Origin: Corinectria fuckeliana
Taxonomy: Eukaryota; Ascomycota; Sordariomycetes; Hypocreales; Nectriaceae
Direction: 5' to 3'
DNA: 64,000 nt
Assembly: GCA_019137255.1 (NCBI GenBank)
Contig: WPDH01000050.1
Span: forward strand, 62,001-126,000
Part shown: positions 31,854 through 42,476 of the stretch, in pieces
Position numbering within the stretch: position 1 is the stretch's first letter
Layout: each line of letters starts with the position of its first letter
Translations under genes and position numbers: made by a program
Notes under the pieces: model-generated
What the model was told of the DNA's origin: nothing
Databases searched by the model: none
What the model saw: only the letters and a program-made list of their open reading frames with translations

Positions 31854-33630
31854 CTAGTCATCGTACGGATGAGTCTCATTCTCGTCAACCTCACAATCCT
31901 GCACTCGCCTTCGCTTACACACTCTTTCATCGATCGCTTCTTCCTGTTCAGCCGTGTCATTCTGCTCATTGGAGTGACTTTGGTCGTGGACTGACCGCAA
32001 TCTCTTAGACGGGTCGCCTGCCACACCAGGCCAGGATCCATTAGCCCCGAAGTTGGCGTCGCGGGGGGATCGCTCCCTGCCCAAAAGGGCGTGGCTATCC
32101 TGCTTGTGCTAAGCGAGGCGAGTTCCACAGGGGGCATTTGAGCTGCCATGTTCTCGATGCAACACATGTCATAGTGATGTCGCAGGGCGTTTGGATCGAC
32201 GCTTGGGGGAAAGTATGCTTGGCGGCCGTTATACTCTATGAGGACGTCGGAGGAAACACATGCTCGAATGCAAAACGTTTTGGGATGAATGGAAAAGATT
32301 CGTTGATCAAAAAGCTCGTGGAAATGGCTCATCAAAAGGATGCCATTTTTCCGTGACCAGGTGTGTTGCCATGCTTCTTAAATGTGACGCGGACTGTCCT
32401 CATTTCCGCCGACATCATCCTCCAGGTCATCGATACTGGGATAGACATGGTAGTGTTGCTGAGGAATGATGTGGCAGGCCTGGAGGACAGGGCCAATCGC
32501 CGGACTGATGCACCACGACTCTCCTTTGCCCGAGACGGCGCAGCGATTTTCCGAGACAAGACAAGAGGATCTGAAGGCAGCAAGAGTCTCTGTCGCAAAA
32601 TCGACGGCTATATTCATGGTTAGAGGCGTAACCATACTGTTTACATCCTCATCGTTCGCATCGTTCGAGCCGTCCTTCCTCGGCGACACGGAACCCGAGG
32701 CGGACCGTTTGGGGACTGAGAGCCAGTGCAGGCTTTGAGCGTTCTTTGGGGTGGCATACGTGAGAATCTAGGATTGGAAGACGGCTTGTTAGGCGGCAGG
32801 TATCGCATTCAGGATCATCATCGCTTTTCAGGATCCTTATTGTTATTTGGGATTATCTAGATTATCGTCACCGCGTTTAACTATTAACATTATAGCTTTA
32901 AGACCTAATATTTAATCTAACAAACTGTACTATAATTCTAGCTTCAAAGGTTATAAAGGTAATAGACTTGTTTTATTTATTTATAGATTTCCTAAAAGCC
33001 TAAAATGAATGTATTTAGATCCTCGATTTATCTCTCTTTTAGCTAGGAAATCAAAAGCTTTTCAGCCTTCAATTCAACCCTCAGTTTACAAGGGCAGGTA
33101 ATCAGGATGATAGCGGCGGACGGGGCGAGGGAGATGCTGGGCGCATTTGGCTAAAGACGAGTCAACATGGACGGCAAAACGAGGGAAATCGATGGCACGA
33201 ACCAACCTTCGAGATGAGCGGCCAGTGGAGAATTGGAAGCAAGATTGCAGTCGGAGGATTTATGGCGGACAATAAGGTAACGTAGGATGTTCCGTTGGTT
33301 CGAATTCGATGACGGAAGACTTAGTACAGGCTGATCCAGATCTTGCTCTGCCATAAAGGACCATAGGCCCGAAGAGCTAGGTTGTCCAGTCAAGGCGAAT
33401 GCGATTTCGTCCCATGGGTCCTTCTCATTGTCATCACTCTCTGGGCGACGGGGCGCAGTATCTGTGAACTCGAAGCCGAGATGCAACTCGTCCACAACAT
33501 CGCGAAAGGTGAGTCGGCTGCTGCCCAAGGGTTGGTAGAGCCCAGAGAAGAGGGACTGATTCTGACCGATGAGAAGATGGATATTCCAGGCTCGAACTCG
33601 CATTGCTGGCGTGATCCTAGCGTTCGCCAT
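31854..33630 (-). pseudogene. Fungal HNH-nuclease-domain protein, split and broken
   Basis: Two minus-strand parts belong to one fungal HNH family. The N-terminal part (33630-33151) reads WNIHLLIGQNQSLFSGLYQP and, further on, GLWSFMAEQDLDQPVLSLP, typical of the family's first domain. The C-terminal part (from about 32740) carries the nuclease core: ENRCAVSGKGESWC, LQACHIIPQQHYHVY, NGILLMSHFHELFD and LRHHYDMCCIENMAA. A TAA at 32378-32380 interrupts it just before EAWQHTWS, in the same frame. After about 32130 the frame shifts into a charged tail. Between the halves lies about 400 bp that starts like an intron (GAAGGTTGG at about 33200) and includes about 200 bp of AT-rich RIP-like DNA. Function in the family is unknown; nuclease activity is presumed from the H-N-H residues. 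Confidence 0.75.
32860..33060. other. AT-rich insert inside the HNH gene
   Basis: About 200 bp with TA-rich, RIP-like composition between the two halves of the HNH gene, unlike its flanks. Probably a small repeat fragment. Confidence 0.5.
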
Positions 33631-33756
33631 CGTTCTTTTGCGTCGGCCGCTGAGGGTTGGAGGTTTGGAGGTTTGTTGGTTTCTGCTGTCATAATGAGGG
33701 GTTCAGCGATGGCGATGACGCATGCCAAATTACCGCCGATAAGATAAACTGTTGGC

Positions 33757-34023
33757 TTACTTAGCTCTATAGCCGCATCCCGGTACTGCAGGATCTTTGA
33801 TGCGCTCCAACCAGGCGTTGAGGACGCCGGAGACGCGACGCATGACGTAGCGGTCGACAGCGCTGGGGAGCTTCTCGGAGTGGTACGGGCCCTGGCCGGA
33901 TACCTGGTAGTACAGCCACTGCTTCGCTTCGTATGCAGGGATAGCGAATGGAGATGGGAGACTCAACACTTCTGTCATTGAGTCTGATGCAAGAGATGAT
34001 GACTGTATCTCTGGGACAGACAC
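33757..34023 (-). pseudogene. Glutathione S-transferase fragment (Ure2-like)
   Basis: The frame from 34023 contains KQWLYYQVSGQGPY followed directly by HSEKLPSAVDRYVMRRVSGV and LNAWLE. This is the start of the all-alpha C-terminal domain of fungal Ure2-like GSTs, in which about 10 residues normally separate GPY from the next helix. The N-terminal thioredoxin domain and the rest of the C-terminal domain are missing. It is immediately upstream of the HNH relic on the same strand. A GT-AG intron (33760-33686) would fuse it in frame to the HNH part, but I think that is chance. Confidence 0.6.
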
Positions 34024-34501
34024 ATTGTCCTCTTAAGTGGGAGCAACGACCAGCGACACTGCTTGATTGAACCGCACACTTCCATGTCACTCCACGGTCA
34101 ACCGAGCTCGGGCTTATAATTATTCATTCGGCCGTATTATCTATCCCAAGTTATCGGAGTCTAGTAGTATCCCTCGACCGTGACTCGACCGGTCCGGCTC
34201 CTAATACGTATATGCGGTATACTTGCTATCATTAAAGAACATATTGGACCTGTACATGCTATTACAAATCACCCAAGTTACAGAATCAAAATTGTTCTGT
34301 CTACGAGTCGTCCGCTTCGGCGGAACTACAATGTTGATTATAAATGCTGCCGGCAGAACTACATGATTATAAATGCTGCTGACGGAATTCTCACCGCTTT
34401 GACATCTTATTCTTAGCTTAGCTAGCATAAACATATATATAGCAGGCAGGGGCTCCTTGCTTGACGGCATATACGCCTGACTTCTCCCTACACTCACAAT
34501 C

Positions 34502-35304
34502 ATGCCCGGCACATCTCCCGTCATCCTCATCCTCGGCGCAGGGCCCAATATCGGCCAGGCAGTCGCTCGGACCTTTGCCTTAAAAGGCTACAAGGTCGCC
34601 CTCGCATCCCGGTCGCTGAGGGAGGCAGACAGCACGGACAATCAACTGAACATTACAAGTGACTTCGCCAACCCTGACGATGTTGTCAATGCTTTTACAA
34701 GAGTGAAGAAAGTGCTGGGTATCCCAAGCGTAGTCGTTTACAATGGTAAGTCTCGGCACCGAAATACTCTGGCTGAATGCCTGCTGAGTGTTCGCAGCTG
34801 CCGCCTGGACGCCCTCTCCTCCCAATGACCCGTTCGCGATCCCGTTGGCTGGTTTCAACCGAGACATGACCATCAACACCACCAGTGCTTTTGTCGCTGC
34901 GCAACAAGCCGTCCTTGGCTTCGCAGAGCTCCCTGCCCATGCCGCGAGGTCGTTCTTCTTCACGGGGAATATCCTGAACACCGCAGTCCTCCCGTCGTTT
35001 ATGGACGCGGGCGCTGGCAAGTCGGCGTCCGCACACATGATGATGGCTGGTGCGGCTGCGTACAAAGACCGAGGATTCAAGTATGTCATCCCCGCCGTCC
35101 TTCAATACGTTGGTAGAGGAACTAACAGTTTGTAGGTTCTATTATGCCGACCAACGGAAGGCGGACGGAACGGCTATTTTCAAGGTCGACGGAGAGGCGC
35201 ATGGGAAACTCTTCTGGGAGCTCGCAGAGGCGAATACGCAGGGCCCGTGGTTGCAGACATTTGTTAAGGGCGTGGGATATAAGAACTTTGACAGCCTATA
35301 CTAA
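34502..35304 (+). CDS. Short-chain dehydrogenase/reductase (SDR), atypical
   Basis: Three exons (34502-34745, 34798-35080, 35136-35304) give 231 residues with in-phase GT-AG junctions. The N-terminal Rossmann motif VILILGAGPNIGQAVARTFA is at residues 6-25. The later part reads FFFTGNILNT, GKSASAHMMM and FYYADQRKADGTAIF. This corresponds to a group of fungal SDRs that lack a textbook Y-x3-K catalytic pair; here the K-S-A motif after the serine strand takes that position. Substrate is unknown. It sits alone between the GST relic and an AT-rich gap. No lesion was seen. Confidence 0.82.
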
Positions 35305-35775
35305 CGATAGTCTATATTGCAGGTTCTAGTAGGATATTTTAGTTAAGTAAGGCATTTAAGCCTAGATACTAAAATAAGACCAGATTGTAAGAGGACTATT
35401 TCACTATAAAAAGAATTAAAGCTTTGTTTTTCATAAAGCTACTCGTCTAGTAGTATCAAAACTTTAAGATCCAGCTAAAATATAAGAGAGTAACTACTAA
35501 TAATCTACATCTTAAAGAGTAGTATAAAGTCTAGCAGTTTTGCAGGCTATAATATTATAAATAAAAATTACTAAGTCTTGTATAATACAGATTCAACTTT
35601 AATCCTAAATCCACCTCGAACAGAGTGCGTCTTAAAACTTTATATTTATAAATACTTAACCTTAGAGTTAATCCTCTGCTACTCTCCCAAAATAATCCTT
35701 TAGCAAAGTCTTACAGGTTCAGTTATCTAAACAGTTATTCAAGTTTAGTGTCTCAAGTTCTCTCTCAACTCCATG
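35305..35775. other. AT-rich intergenic gap
   Basis: TA-rich, RIP-like composition between about 35320 and 35700, without a readable element. It marks a small repeat remnant between two intact genes. Confidence 0.5.
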
Positions 35776-37260
35776 CTACGCCTTAGTGTCAAAGTATGGC
35801 CTCTCTGCTTGAGGCGTGATACGCAGCATGTGCCGGCGAGTCTGACCTTCATCGACCTGAAAATCACGAAGAGCAGAACTATCAACGACAAGTGTCAGTT
35901 TCAAAGTATTCAATCAAAGGCCATCCTCCTCTTATTAAGATCTCTGTCCAGGGTTATATAAGGAAGCAAGTGACTTACTGTTGAGTAATGCGATTGTCGT
36001 AGACTACAACTGTTCCAGGTGTCCAGTGCACGCGGATGTGCCAGTCTTGTCCATGTTCGATGTGGCTGTAAAGGAAATTGAGAATGTTCGCTGCAGATAA
36101 GTTAGCATATCCGTGTTCGACAATGAGTGATGAAATGCCACAACATACCACTTTCTTCTTCTTTGAGACCTTGAATACGCCTGGTGTATAGACGGTTCAC
36201 ATACAATGACTTGGACTTGGTCACCTGGGGAGCATGTCTCGTCAGTACGTCTATGTCACACGGTCTCAAGCGTAATGACAAAGATCACTTACTGGGTGTG
36301 TCCGAACCACTGGGTGAATGGTCTCAATTGGCCCGCGGATATAACGCTCCTTGTGGTCTGCTACCCGTGCCTGGTCAAAGCCAGAATGTGTCGCTTCGAG
36401 CCCGTGAAGTTTCTCACGGTAAAGAGGGGACAATGAGTTATACGCGGCCACGGTGGACAGGTACAAGGTGTCACCTCCTGACTTTGGAGTGTCAAGGGCT
36501 AAGAATATGGTGGTTCCCATGCCGTTGCTGTGGATTTCAAGTCAGCCCAAGGTGAAGGTTACAGAGGCTGACGAGGCAAGGCTTACATCTCATAGGACAT
36601 GTCAGTGTGCCACTTGATGCTACTGACATTATTCTTGATCTCATTGTCTACTGCTCCTGCTCTGCCATGGTTATAAGTGTTCGTAAGCGTTCCATCTAAC
36701 ACAAGAGTGCTGTGACGTACTTGAAGTCTCGGTAAACAGGCAAGAGTTCGGGATAATCTTTGACATGGCCTCCATGCTGGTGGACATGCAATTTGCCAAA
36801 GTGGGCGCCGAACTCTTTCTGCTTCTGGAAGCCAATATCGGAAAAGTCTTGATCACGAAAGACGACAACGCCCCTTTCTGCTGCCAAGAGGGCGAGTTCA
36901 TCTCTCTGCTTCGAATCGAGCGAGCTCAACTGGAGGCCGTGAACTTCAGTGCCAATAGCTGGGGTGATTTCTTGAAAGGAGGACCCAGCAGCACCTAGTA
37001 GGGCTGTCTTATTGGGATCGGCACGCAATCCAGGGTCTTCATGGGGGAACTCCTCCAAGGGCGGCTGCAACCCTGGCTTGAAGTGTGGGAGGTAGTTTGA
37101 GTATTTGTACTAACAAGGGTAAGTAAACAAGGGATGACGAGATAGGCTCTTCGTTTAGCTGAGTACCAACCTCATCACCCTGGTAGTCAATTGAAGTATC
37201 AAACTTCAACTGCGCAATAGTCTCTGAGGACTCTGTAGTGGTGGTGGTCTGGGTAGACAT
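35776..37260 (-). CDS. TauD/TfdA-family taurine (sulfonate)/2-oxoglutarate dioxygenase
   Basis: Fe(II)/2-oxoglutarate dioxygenase that in yeast (Jlp1) releases sulfite from sulfonates. Seven exons: 37260-37171, 37109-36721, 36661-36587, 36527-36293, 36224-36149, 36090-35979, 35878-35776, giving 359 residues with all introns GT-AG and in phase. The iron ligands are the H-x-D of KWHTDMSYE and the distal His in ITQHSALRDF, assembled across the last intron. The 2-oxoglutarate-binding Arg is in RRHMLRITPQAERP. The middle reads LALDTPKSGGDTLY and HPVVRTHPVTKSKSLYVN, all family landmarks. It is divergent from an ACS-family permease with 533 bp between starts, suggesting a shared promoter and a sulfur-scavenging role. 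No lesion was found. Confidence 0.93.
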
Positions 37261-37295
37261 GATAATAGAGTGAGTGAGTATTGGACAAGGATGAT

Positions 37296-37305
37296 ATGGC
37301 GCTAT
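37296..37305. promoter_or_regulatory. Candidate CYS3/MetR-like site
   Basis: ATGGCGCTAT differs at one position from the palindromic CYS3 consensus ATGRYRYCAT of Neurospora sulfur control. It lies 36 bp upstream of the dioxygenase start, in the shared promoter. A 9/10 match can occur by chance. Confidence 0.35.
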
Positions 37306-37793
37306 CTGGTTGTGCCTCTCATTAAGCCCATCTCTGCGTACGATAATCCATTCTTTATCAATCTCACCCTCTCGCTTGCTTGTTTTAGTGCTTTGTAATA
37401 GGAAGCGGGGTAATCGGGATGATCCCGACGACAAAGACAGCCTTTGGATTAGCGACCCCGCGATACTACTGCAACATCTGTTATGGAGTTGATGTGACCA
37501 TAGCGAGTATCCCTGGAGACACTCGTTTAGTCTCATATTCCCGACGTTTCGTCATTACTCCCACAATGGCGAGTCTTCAATGCCCCCTAATTCGTCCATG
37601 GCTAGTATTCCTATATACTATCCCCCGGAGCTCGCCATATATGCTAGACATGACGACCGCCCACCATGCGACACTGCCGAACTAATGCCGCGTGACCCTA
37701 GAGTATACAAAGAGAGGTTGATGGGTGGCTACACGGGCCGAGCTGACATCTAGCCCACACAGCTTGTTCCCATATCGTTTTTTGCACTGCAAA

Positions 37794-39735
37794 ATGTCGA
37801 CTATCAAGGCCCCGACAGCAACTGCTGCTGAACTTTCAGCGTCTTCTGACGAAGAGGTTGCAACTCCTGTGGTAGCGAATCCGCTTGAGCAAGACATAGA
37901 AAAGAGGCCGCTGTGGCGACGAGTTGTAGGATTGTTCTGGGATTCCGTGGATGGGGATCCTAGGGACAGACGGTATATCCAGAAGTTGGATACCTTTCTA
38001 TTGTAAGTTACATCGGACTTTACTTTAGCCCTCGATGGTAGTTCTAATTATTGCGATAGTTCCTATATTTGCCTGGGATACTTCGTCAAATATCTCGACC
38101 AGACAAACATCAGTATGTGGTATAGAAGTCTTGATATGCTTGACTATCACTCACCTTTCTCCTGGTAATGCTTTTATCAGTGGCATGAAAGAAGACGTGA
38201 GTTCACTTATTCTCGGACCTCAGACGACAGTTGGATAGCTAACAAACCTGTCTCTAGCTTGGTCTGTATGGAAACGAGCGTAACTGGCTCAACAGTTACT
38301 TCAACATCGGTTACCTGATCGGCACAGTCCCAACGCAGATGATCCAGCTGAGATACATCAGGCCGTCCATCTGGATCCCACTATGTGAAGTGGTGTGGTC
38401 TGTTCTCGTTATGGCCATGGCAGCTGCCAAGGATGTTCAAACAGTACGTTACAACAGCCATCTCCAGTCATCAACTTCAGCTGACAACCCCGACAGCTGT
38501 ATGCACTTCGGTTTTTTGTTGGCCTTTTAGAAGCATGTGCCTTTCCCGGATACGCAGCCCTGCTAGGAGGTTGGTACGGACCCCGCGAGTTGACCAAAAG
38601 GATGGCCATCTTTGAGCAGACGAGCGCTATAGCGTCCATGTTCAGTGGATACTTGCAAGCTGCTCTATACAAGGGCCTTGGGGGACGCCATGGCCTGGCT
38701 GGCTGGCAGTGGCTATTTATCTTTGATGGGTATGATCTCCAATCAATGCAAGTGGCAGGAGTTGACACTGATAACAGAATCATCTCGATGCCAATTGCCA
38801 TATGGGGCTTCTTCGCCATTCCAGATCTCCCCCATACGACTCGGGCGTTTTACTGGAAGAACGATGTAAGTGCTTTCCTACGGCATACATTATGATATAG
38901 TTCGTGAAACTATAGCTAATGATTCAACAGGACAAGGAATACGGCATCCAGCGAGCAGAGAAGAACGGACGTGTTGCGCCTCAGAAGCTGACCCTGCAAG
39001 CCATCAAAGGCGTCTTCACTAACTGGAGATTGTGGGTCTTCATTCTTCCGTATCTGTAAGTACTCACCTTCTGGCTTCTACAGTGATGCTCACGCTCTTC
39101 AGGATGGTTGCCCAAGCTGGCAGCGGAACAGGCTACTTTAACCTATATCTCAAGGCCGAGAAATACAGCGTCGTTCAGACCAACGTCTTGCCTACTGCTG
39201 GTAATGCTATCAGCGTTGTCTCTGCCTTCTTGGCAGGTGGTATTGTTGATGCTACGGGGGCTCGCCTGACCATGTCTATCATCATCCAACTGGCTGTGAT
39301 GGTGTCGAATATCTTGCTTGCTGTCTGGTTGATCCCGGACAGTGCACGATTGTTTGCCTATTTCTTGTCATACGTTGGAAGTGCAGCACAGCCCATCATC
39401 ATCGTGAGTTTCATCGTGGTCTTGATGCCCTGGCATTCGCTTGCTAACTCTGTCCAGTCCTGGGGTCACCATCTCAACGCCGCTGATCCAAACCTTCGTC
39501 AACTCCTGGTTGCGACTGGAAACATCTTTACTTACAGCTTTTCGACATGGCTTCCCTGTGAGTCTGCTTGATTCTCATGCCTGACTAGATAACTCATGAA
39601 TGAATTACAGTGGTGCTCTTCCCAACATATGATGCGCCTCACTACAAATACGGTTATCAAATTTTGATACTCTTTGGCGGTCTTGCGGTGTTTGGTGCTT
39701 ACATGCTGAGACTTTCCTATGGAAGATCTGGTTAA
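37794..39735 (+). CDS. Dal5/TNA1-type (ACS family) MFS permease, probable sulfonate transporter
   Basis: Twelve-helix anion:cation symporter at the plasma membrane. Ten exons fit: 37794-38002, 38060-38119, 38181-38196, 38258-38443, 38497-38729, 38778-38865, 38931-39055, 39103-39403, 39458-39557, 39611-39735. Landmarks are YICLGYFVKYLDQTNIS, LYGNERNWLNSYFNIGYLIG, RFFVGLLEACAFPGYAALLG, GWQWLFIFDG and PHYKYGYQILILFGG. The second intron is odd: the usual phase would give SNAFISGMKED, but its acceptor reads TG instead of AG. The nearest GT-AG alternative (38120-38180) replaces NAFIS by MC while keeping frame. Head-to-head with the TauD dioxygenase; the yeast pair JLP1/SOA1 has the same two activities, so sulfonate uptake is inferred. 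The C-terminus is short (YGRSG). Confidence 0.85.
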
Positions 39736-39949
39736 GGCTCTGGGTGCAGGCGTCAAAGCAGTGCTAAACATATAGACTCAAGAAGGCCTTCAATTGACAC
39801 CAGGTTTCTTGGCGCTGCTGTCTTCGTAAATTTCCGAAATTCAAATCATGTGATGTGTTTGCTTCGTCCAAGAGTTGCACGCACGATAGGCTTCTTAGTT
39901 TCCTGTTTGCCATGGGCCTCTGAGAGATTGATGAGGCGTTCTAGTCCCT

Positions 39950-41170
39950 CGCTGGCGTCGGGGCTGGAAAGAAATACAGATTCATTTCGGGTGCTTTTAT
40001 TTCCCTGTCAACATGAGATGTGATGGCACCACTCTCACAGCTGACTTTTCTAAGCGCCTTGGCCTGGACCCTCTCGGCACAATTCTCGTCTAGAGTCCTT
40101 ACGGCCGAAGCATCTTCATGTCTAACGGCAACGCCCGAATCCTCACTCACGAGGGTACCAAGTCCTCCTTGTCAGCGTCTGCGGAACTTTTGGATCAACC
40201 AGTAATTTCAATAGAGGTCTCTCGCAGCCCGAGATGGGCAAGACATCATCTCATGGTTGCGAGATCCACCCTGGTATATGAGAACATTCGCTACCCTTGG
40301 TGCCTCTTATATGGGCTACGCGCAATGGACGCTTCTTCGTGACCCGCCTAAGGATATGGCTACAGCGTCGGCCTTCACGATTTCGGGAAGAGAAGCTGGG
40401 GAACGGGCTCATTCAGTCTTCTGCACCGTCTTGCCTGGAGCGATATCATCGTGAACCAGGAAACCGCCAGCTTACGAGAACGCGTCAGGATAAAAAAAAT
40501 ATCAGAATAGCCCCAATCATGAAAGCTGTGCCGTTGCAAGACCATATTGATGCTTACTTTGGTGAAAGCAACCGTGGCTGAAGCATGCACTTAGCCATCC
40601 AGATATCACGCACCTAAGTTGGTCGCAGCTACGGCATACTGAAGCGTTGGAAAAGGCAAATATCCCAATCTTGCTGATATCAAGGTGGCACGATATATTT
40701 CTTGATCAGACAATGGATCAGTATCAAAGCTTCATGAGCGAGGATGCAATGTCGGGCTCACAATTAGTCTTGGGGCGCATCTGGACGTATATAACAGCGA
40801 AACACCTGGCGACACTTTGCATGGCTCGAAAAGCATCTCGGAGGGAAGCAAGAAGTAAAAAAAAAGTCTCCCGTCAAGGCTTGTGTCGGAGGATCCGCTC
40901 CAAGATGGTTAGAACTCCCGAGCTAGCCATCCTCTACTGTCTCCTTAGAGTCTTACCAGCGTTCCGATAGCACCCTGGGACATTCGGCACCTTCAGAAGA
41001 GCCATCACCTTCCTTTACCTTTGATCCTGCTGCTCCTACACCAACCCTTGGAGGGCCTTTATGAACAACGGTGGAAGCGTCGACGATACGGCACTAGGAG
41101 CTCGAGGTGATACTCTGGTATTCAAGACTGAACCATCTAAGGACCCGTTGGAGATTCTTAGGCAAACGAT
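39950..41170 (+). pseudogene. S15/CocE-type alpha/beta hydrolase (X-Pro dipeptidyl-peptidase family), pseudogene
   Basis: Fragments in all three plus frames line up with this family: DGTTLTADF (about 40019), GTILV then a stop then SPYGR, GYQVLLVSVCGTFGS, the nucleophile motif GASYMG (40299-40316, G-x-S-Y-x-G), NIPILLISRWHDIFLDQTMD (about 40655-40715) and, in the C-terminal jelly roll, DTLVFKTEPSKDPLEI (about 41109-41156). At least four frameshifts and a TAG near 40092 separate them. Family members hydrolyse ester or amide bonds. It lies just downstream of the permease on the same strand and may once have belonged to that cluster. Confidence 0.78.
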
Positions 41171-41737
41171 GATGAAACGGGGGACATTGACTGAGGCGAA
41201 AGACCCCAGTTTTTGGTGCCGTATCTGGTTTCGTCGACCTTATCCGCCAGTCTTGGGTCCAATGTAGTAAGCAGGCTCGTTAATGCCCCTGCGCCCAGGG
41301 ATTTGATAGTGAAAATTCCCTTCTTTATCGCCTCCACCGCTTCTAATGTCTCAAAGGCAAAGTTCCTAACCAACTCTGTATCAATCACTCGTAAGAAATA
41401 ACATTCACCAACAAGTTTAGACCGTTAGCCCTCTCATCAGATCACGCACGGCGCCTTGCCGCCCAATAGGACACAAACCTCATCCGAGGGAGGCAGCATT
41501 TCCGGGTCTTGCCTAGCTCATCTCTTTGTTCCATGACTCTACTGAGTATGGGGAGAACGGCGGTGTTTTCTTCGACTCACCTGCGTAGTAAACCTGGTCA
41601 CAGCAAGGACCAGGGTGTCATTCACTTGCATTCGGTTTTGTCTCAATACCTGTCTCTTACAACCTCTCTCCTAAAACCAGAAAGGGAAGCAAAGATTCTG
41701 CTGACGTCTAGGAATTGCGGAGAATGACAAAGTTGGC

Positions 41738-41916
41738 AGCTAGGCTTCGATGCTGAGCTGCCACCGAGGTCGAGCGCAAGGCCAGTGATACTGGACAAGG
41801 TAGCGGCAGAGGTTGGTGCCGAAAGCATCCAGCAAGTCGCGCTGGCCTACGTGATGCACGAGGCTCGCCATGCTGTGCCTCTTGTCGGTGGACGAAAGGT
41901 CGAGCACCTCGAGTGA
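41738..41916 (+). pseudogene. Aldo-keto reductase (aryl-alcohol dehydrogenase type) C-terminal fragment
   Basis: The frame ending at TGA 41914-41916 reads LDKVAAEVGAESIQQVALAY, VMHEARHAVPLVGGRKVEHL, the C-terminal helix region of fungal AAD-type reductases that includes the cofactor-binding V-G-G-R-K-V-E-H-L motif. The catalytic part upstream is not recognisable. The product would also lack the usual last 40 or so residues. Confidence 0.6.
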
Positions 41917-42476
41917 CGTTGCTTGGTGGTCTGAAGGTGGATTGGTTCGATGCGTCTGGCTTAGTAGGTATGCCCTCTGGTTGCATTAGCCGTGAGGTGC
42001 TTCAGGCTCTAACCTGACGACATAACCTGACGACATAAGCCTAACTCTTGCGTGATAGTGCTAGCCGTCATCCCACTTGATGTGAAGATTAGCAGCTAGG
42101 GCCTTATATTCAGTGTGCCTCGTCGGAGCGGCGCCGATCCGCGTTTGTAATCAGCTACGGTCTTGGGGAACTCTTCATCCAGCTTTAAAGCACGTATCGG
42201 GATTAAATCACGTTTTTGCAACGTAGTATCCTGGGGTTACAGTCGGTTAGAGATAGAAAGGTACTAGCTATAAGGGGATATTCTAGAAGTAACCTGGTCA
42301 TTACACCGAATACTCGCTTCAAGTCTTGGTAGGTGGTCAAGACTTTGTCAAGTTACACAGCGGTCATACTATTTGTGATAGAGGGTTCGGCCAAGTCACA
42401 GAGTTAGTGGATGGAGACACTTTGAGATGAGAAGTTAGACAATTCATCATTTGTCGAAACTCTTCGCTAATACAAC
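41917..42476. other. Intergenic, no gene recognised
   Basis: Mixed composition between the aldo-keto reductase relic and the 3' end of the oxygenase gene. A 13-bp tandem direct repeat CCTGACGACATAA lies at about 42013-42039. Confidence 0.45.

Noticed and set aside
33151..34023. Single 265-residue protein made by splicing the GST fragment onto the HNH N-terminal part
   Set aside because: A 75-bp GT-AG intron does connect them in frame, but the two halves match different families, each truncated, so a chance open junction is more likely than a real fusion.
41158..41401. Open frames on both strands (for example minus 41388-41158)
   Set aside because: Each looks protein-like for about 60-75 codons but no family, start context or splice structure supports either.
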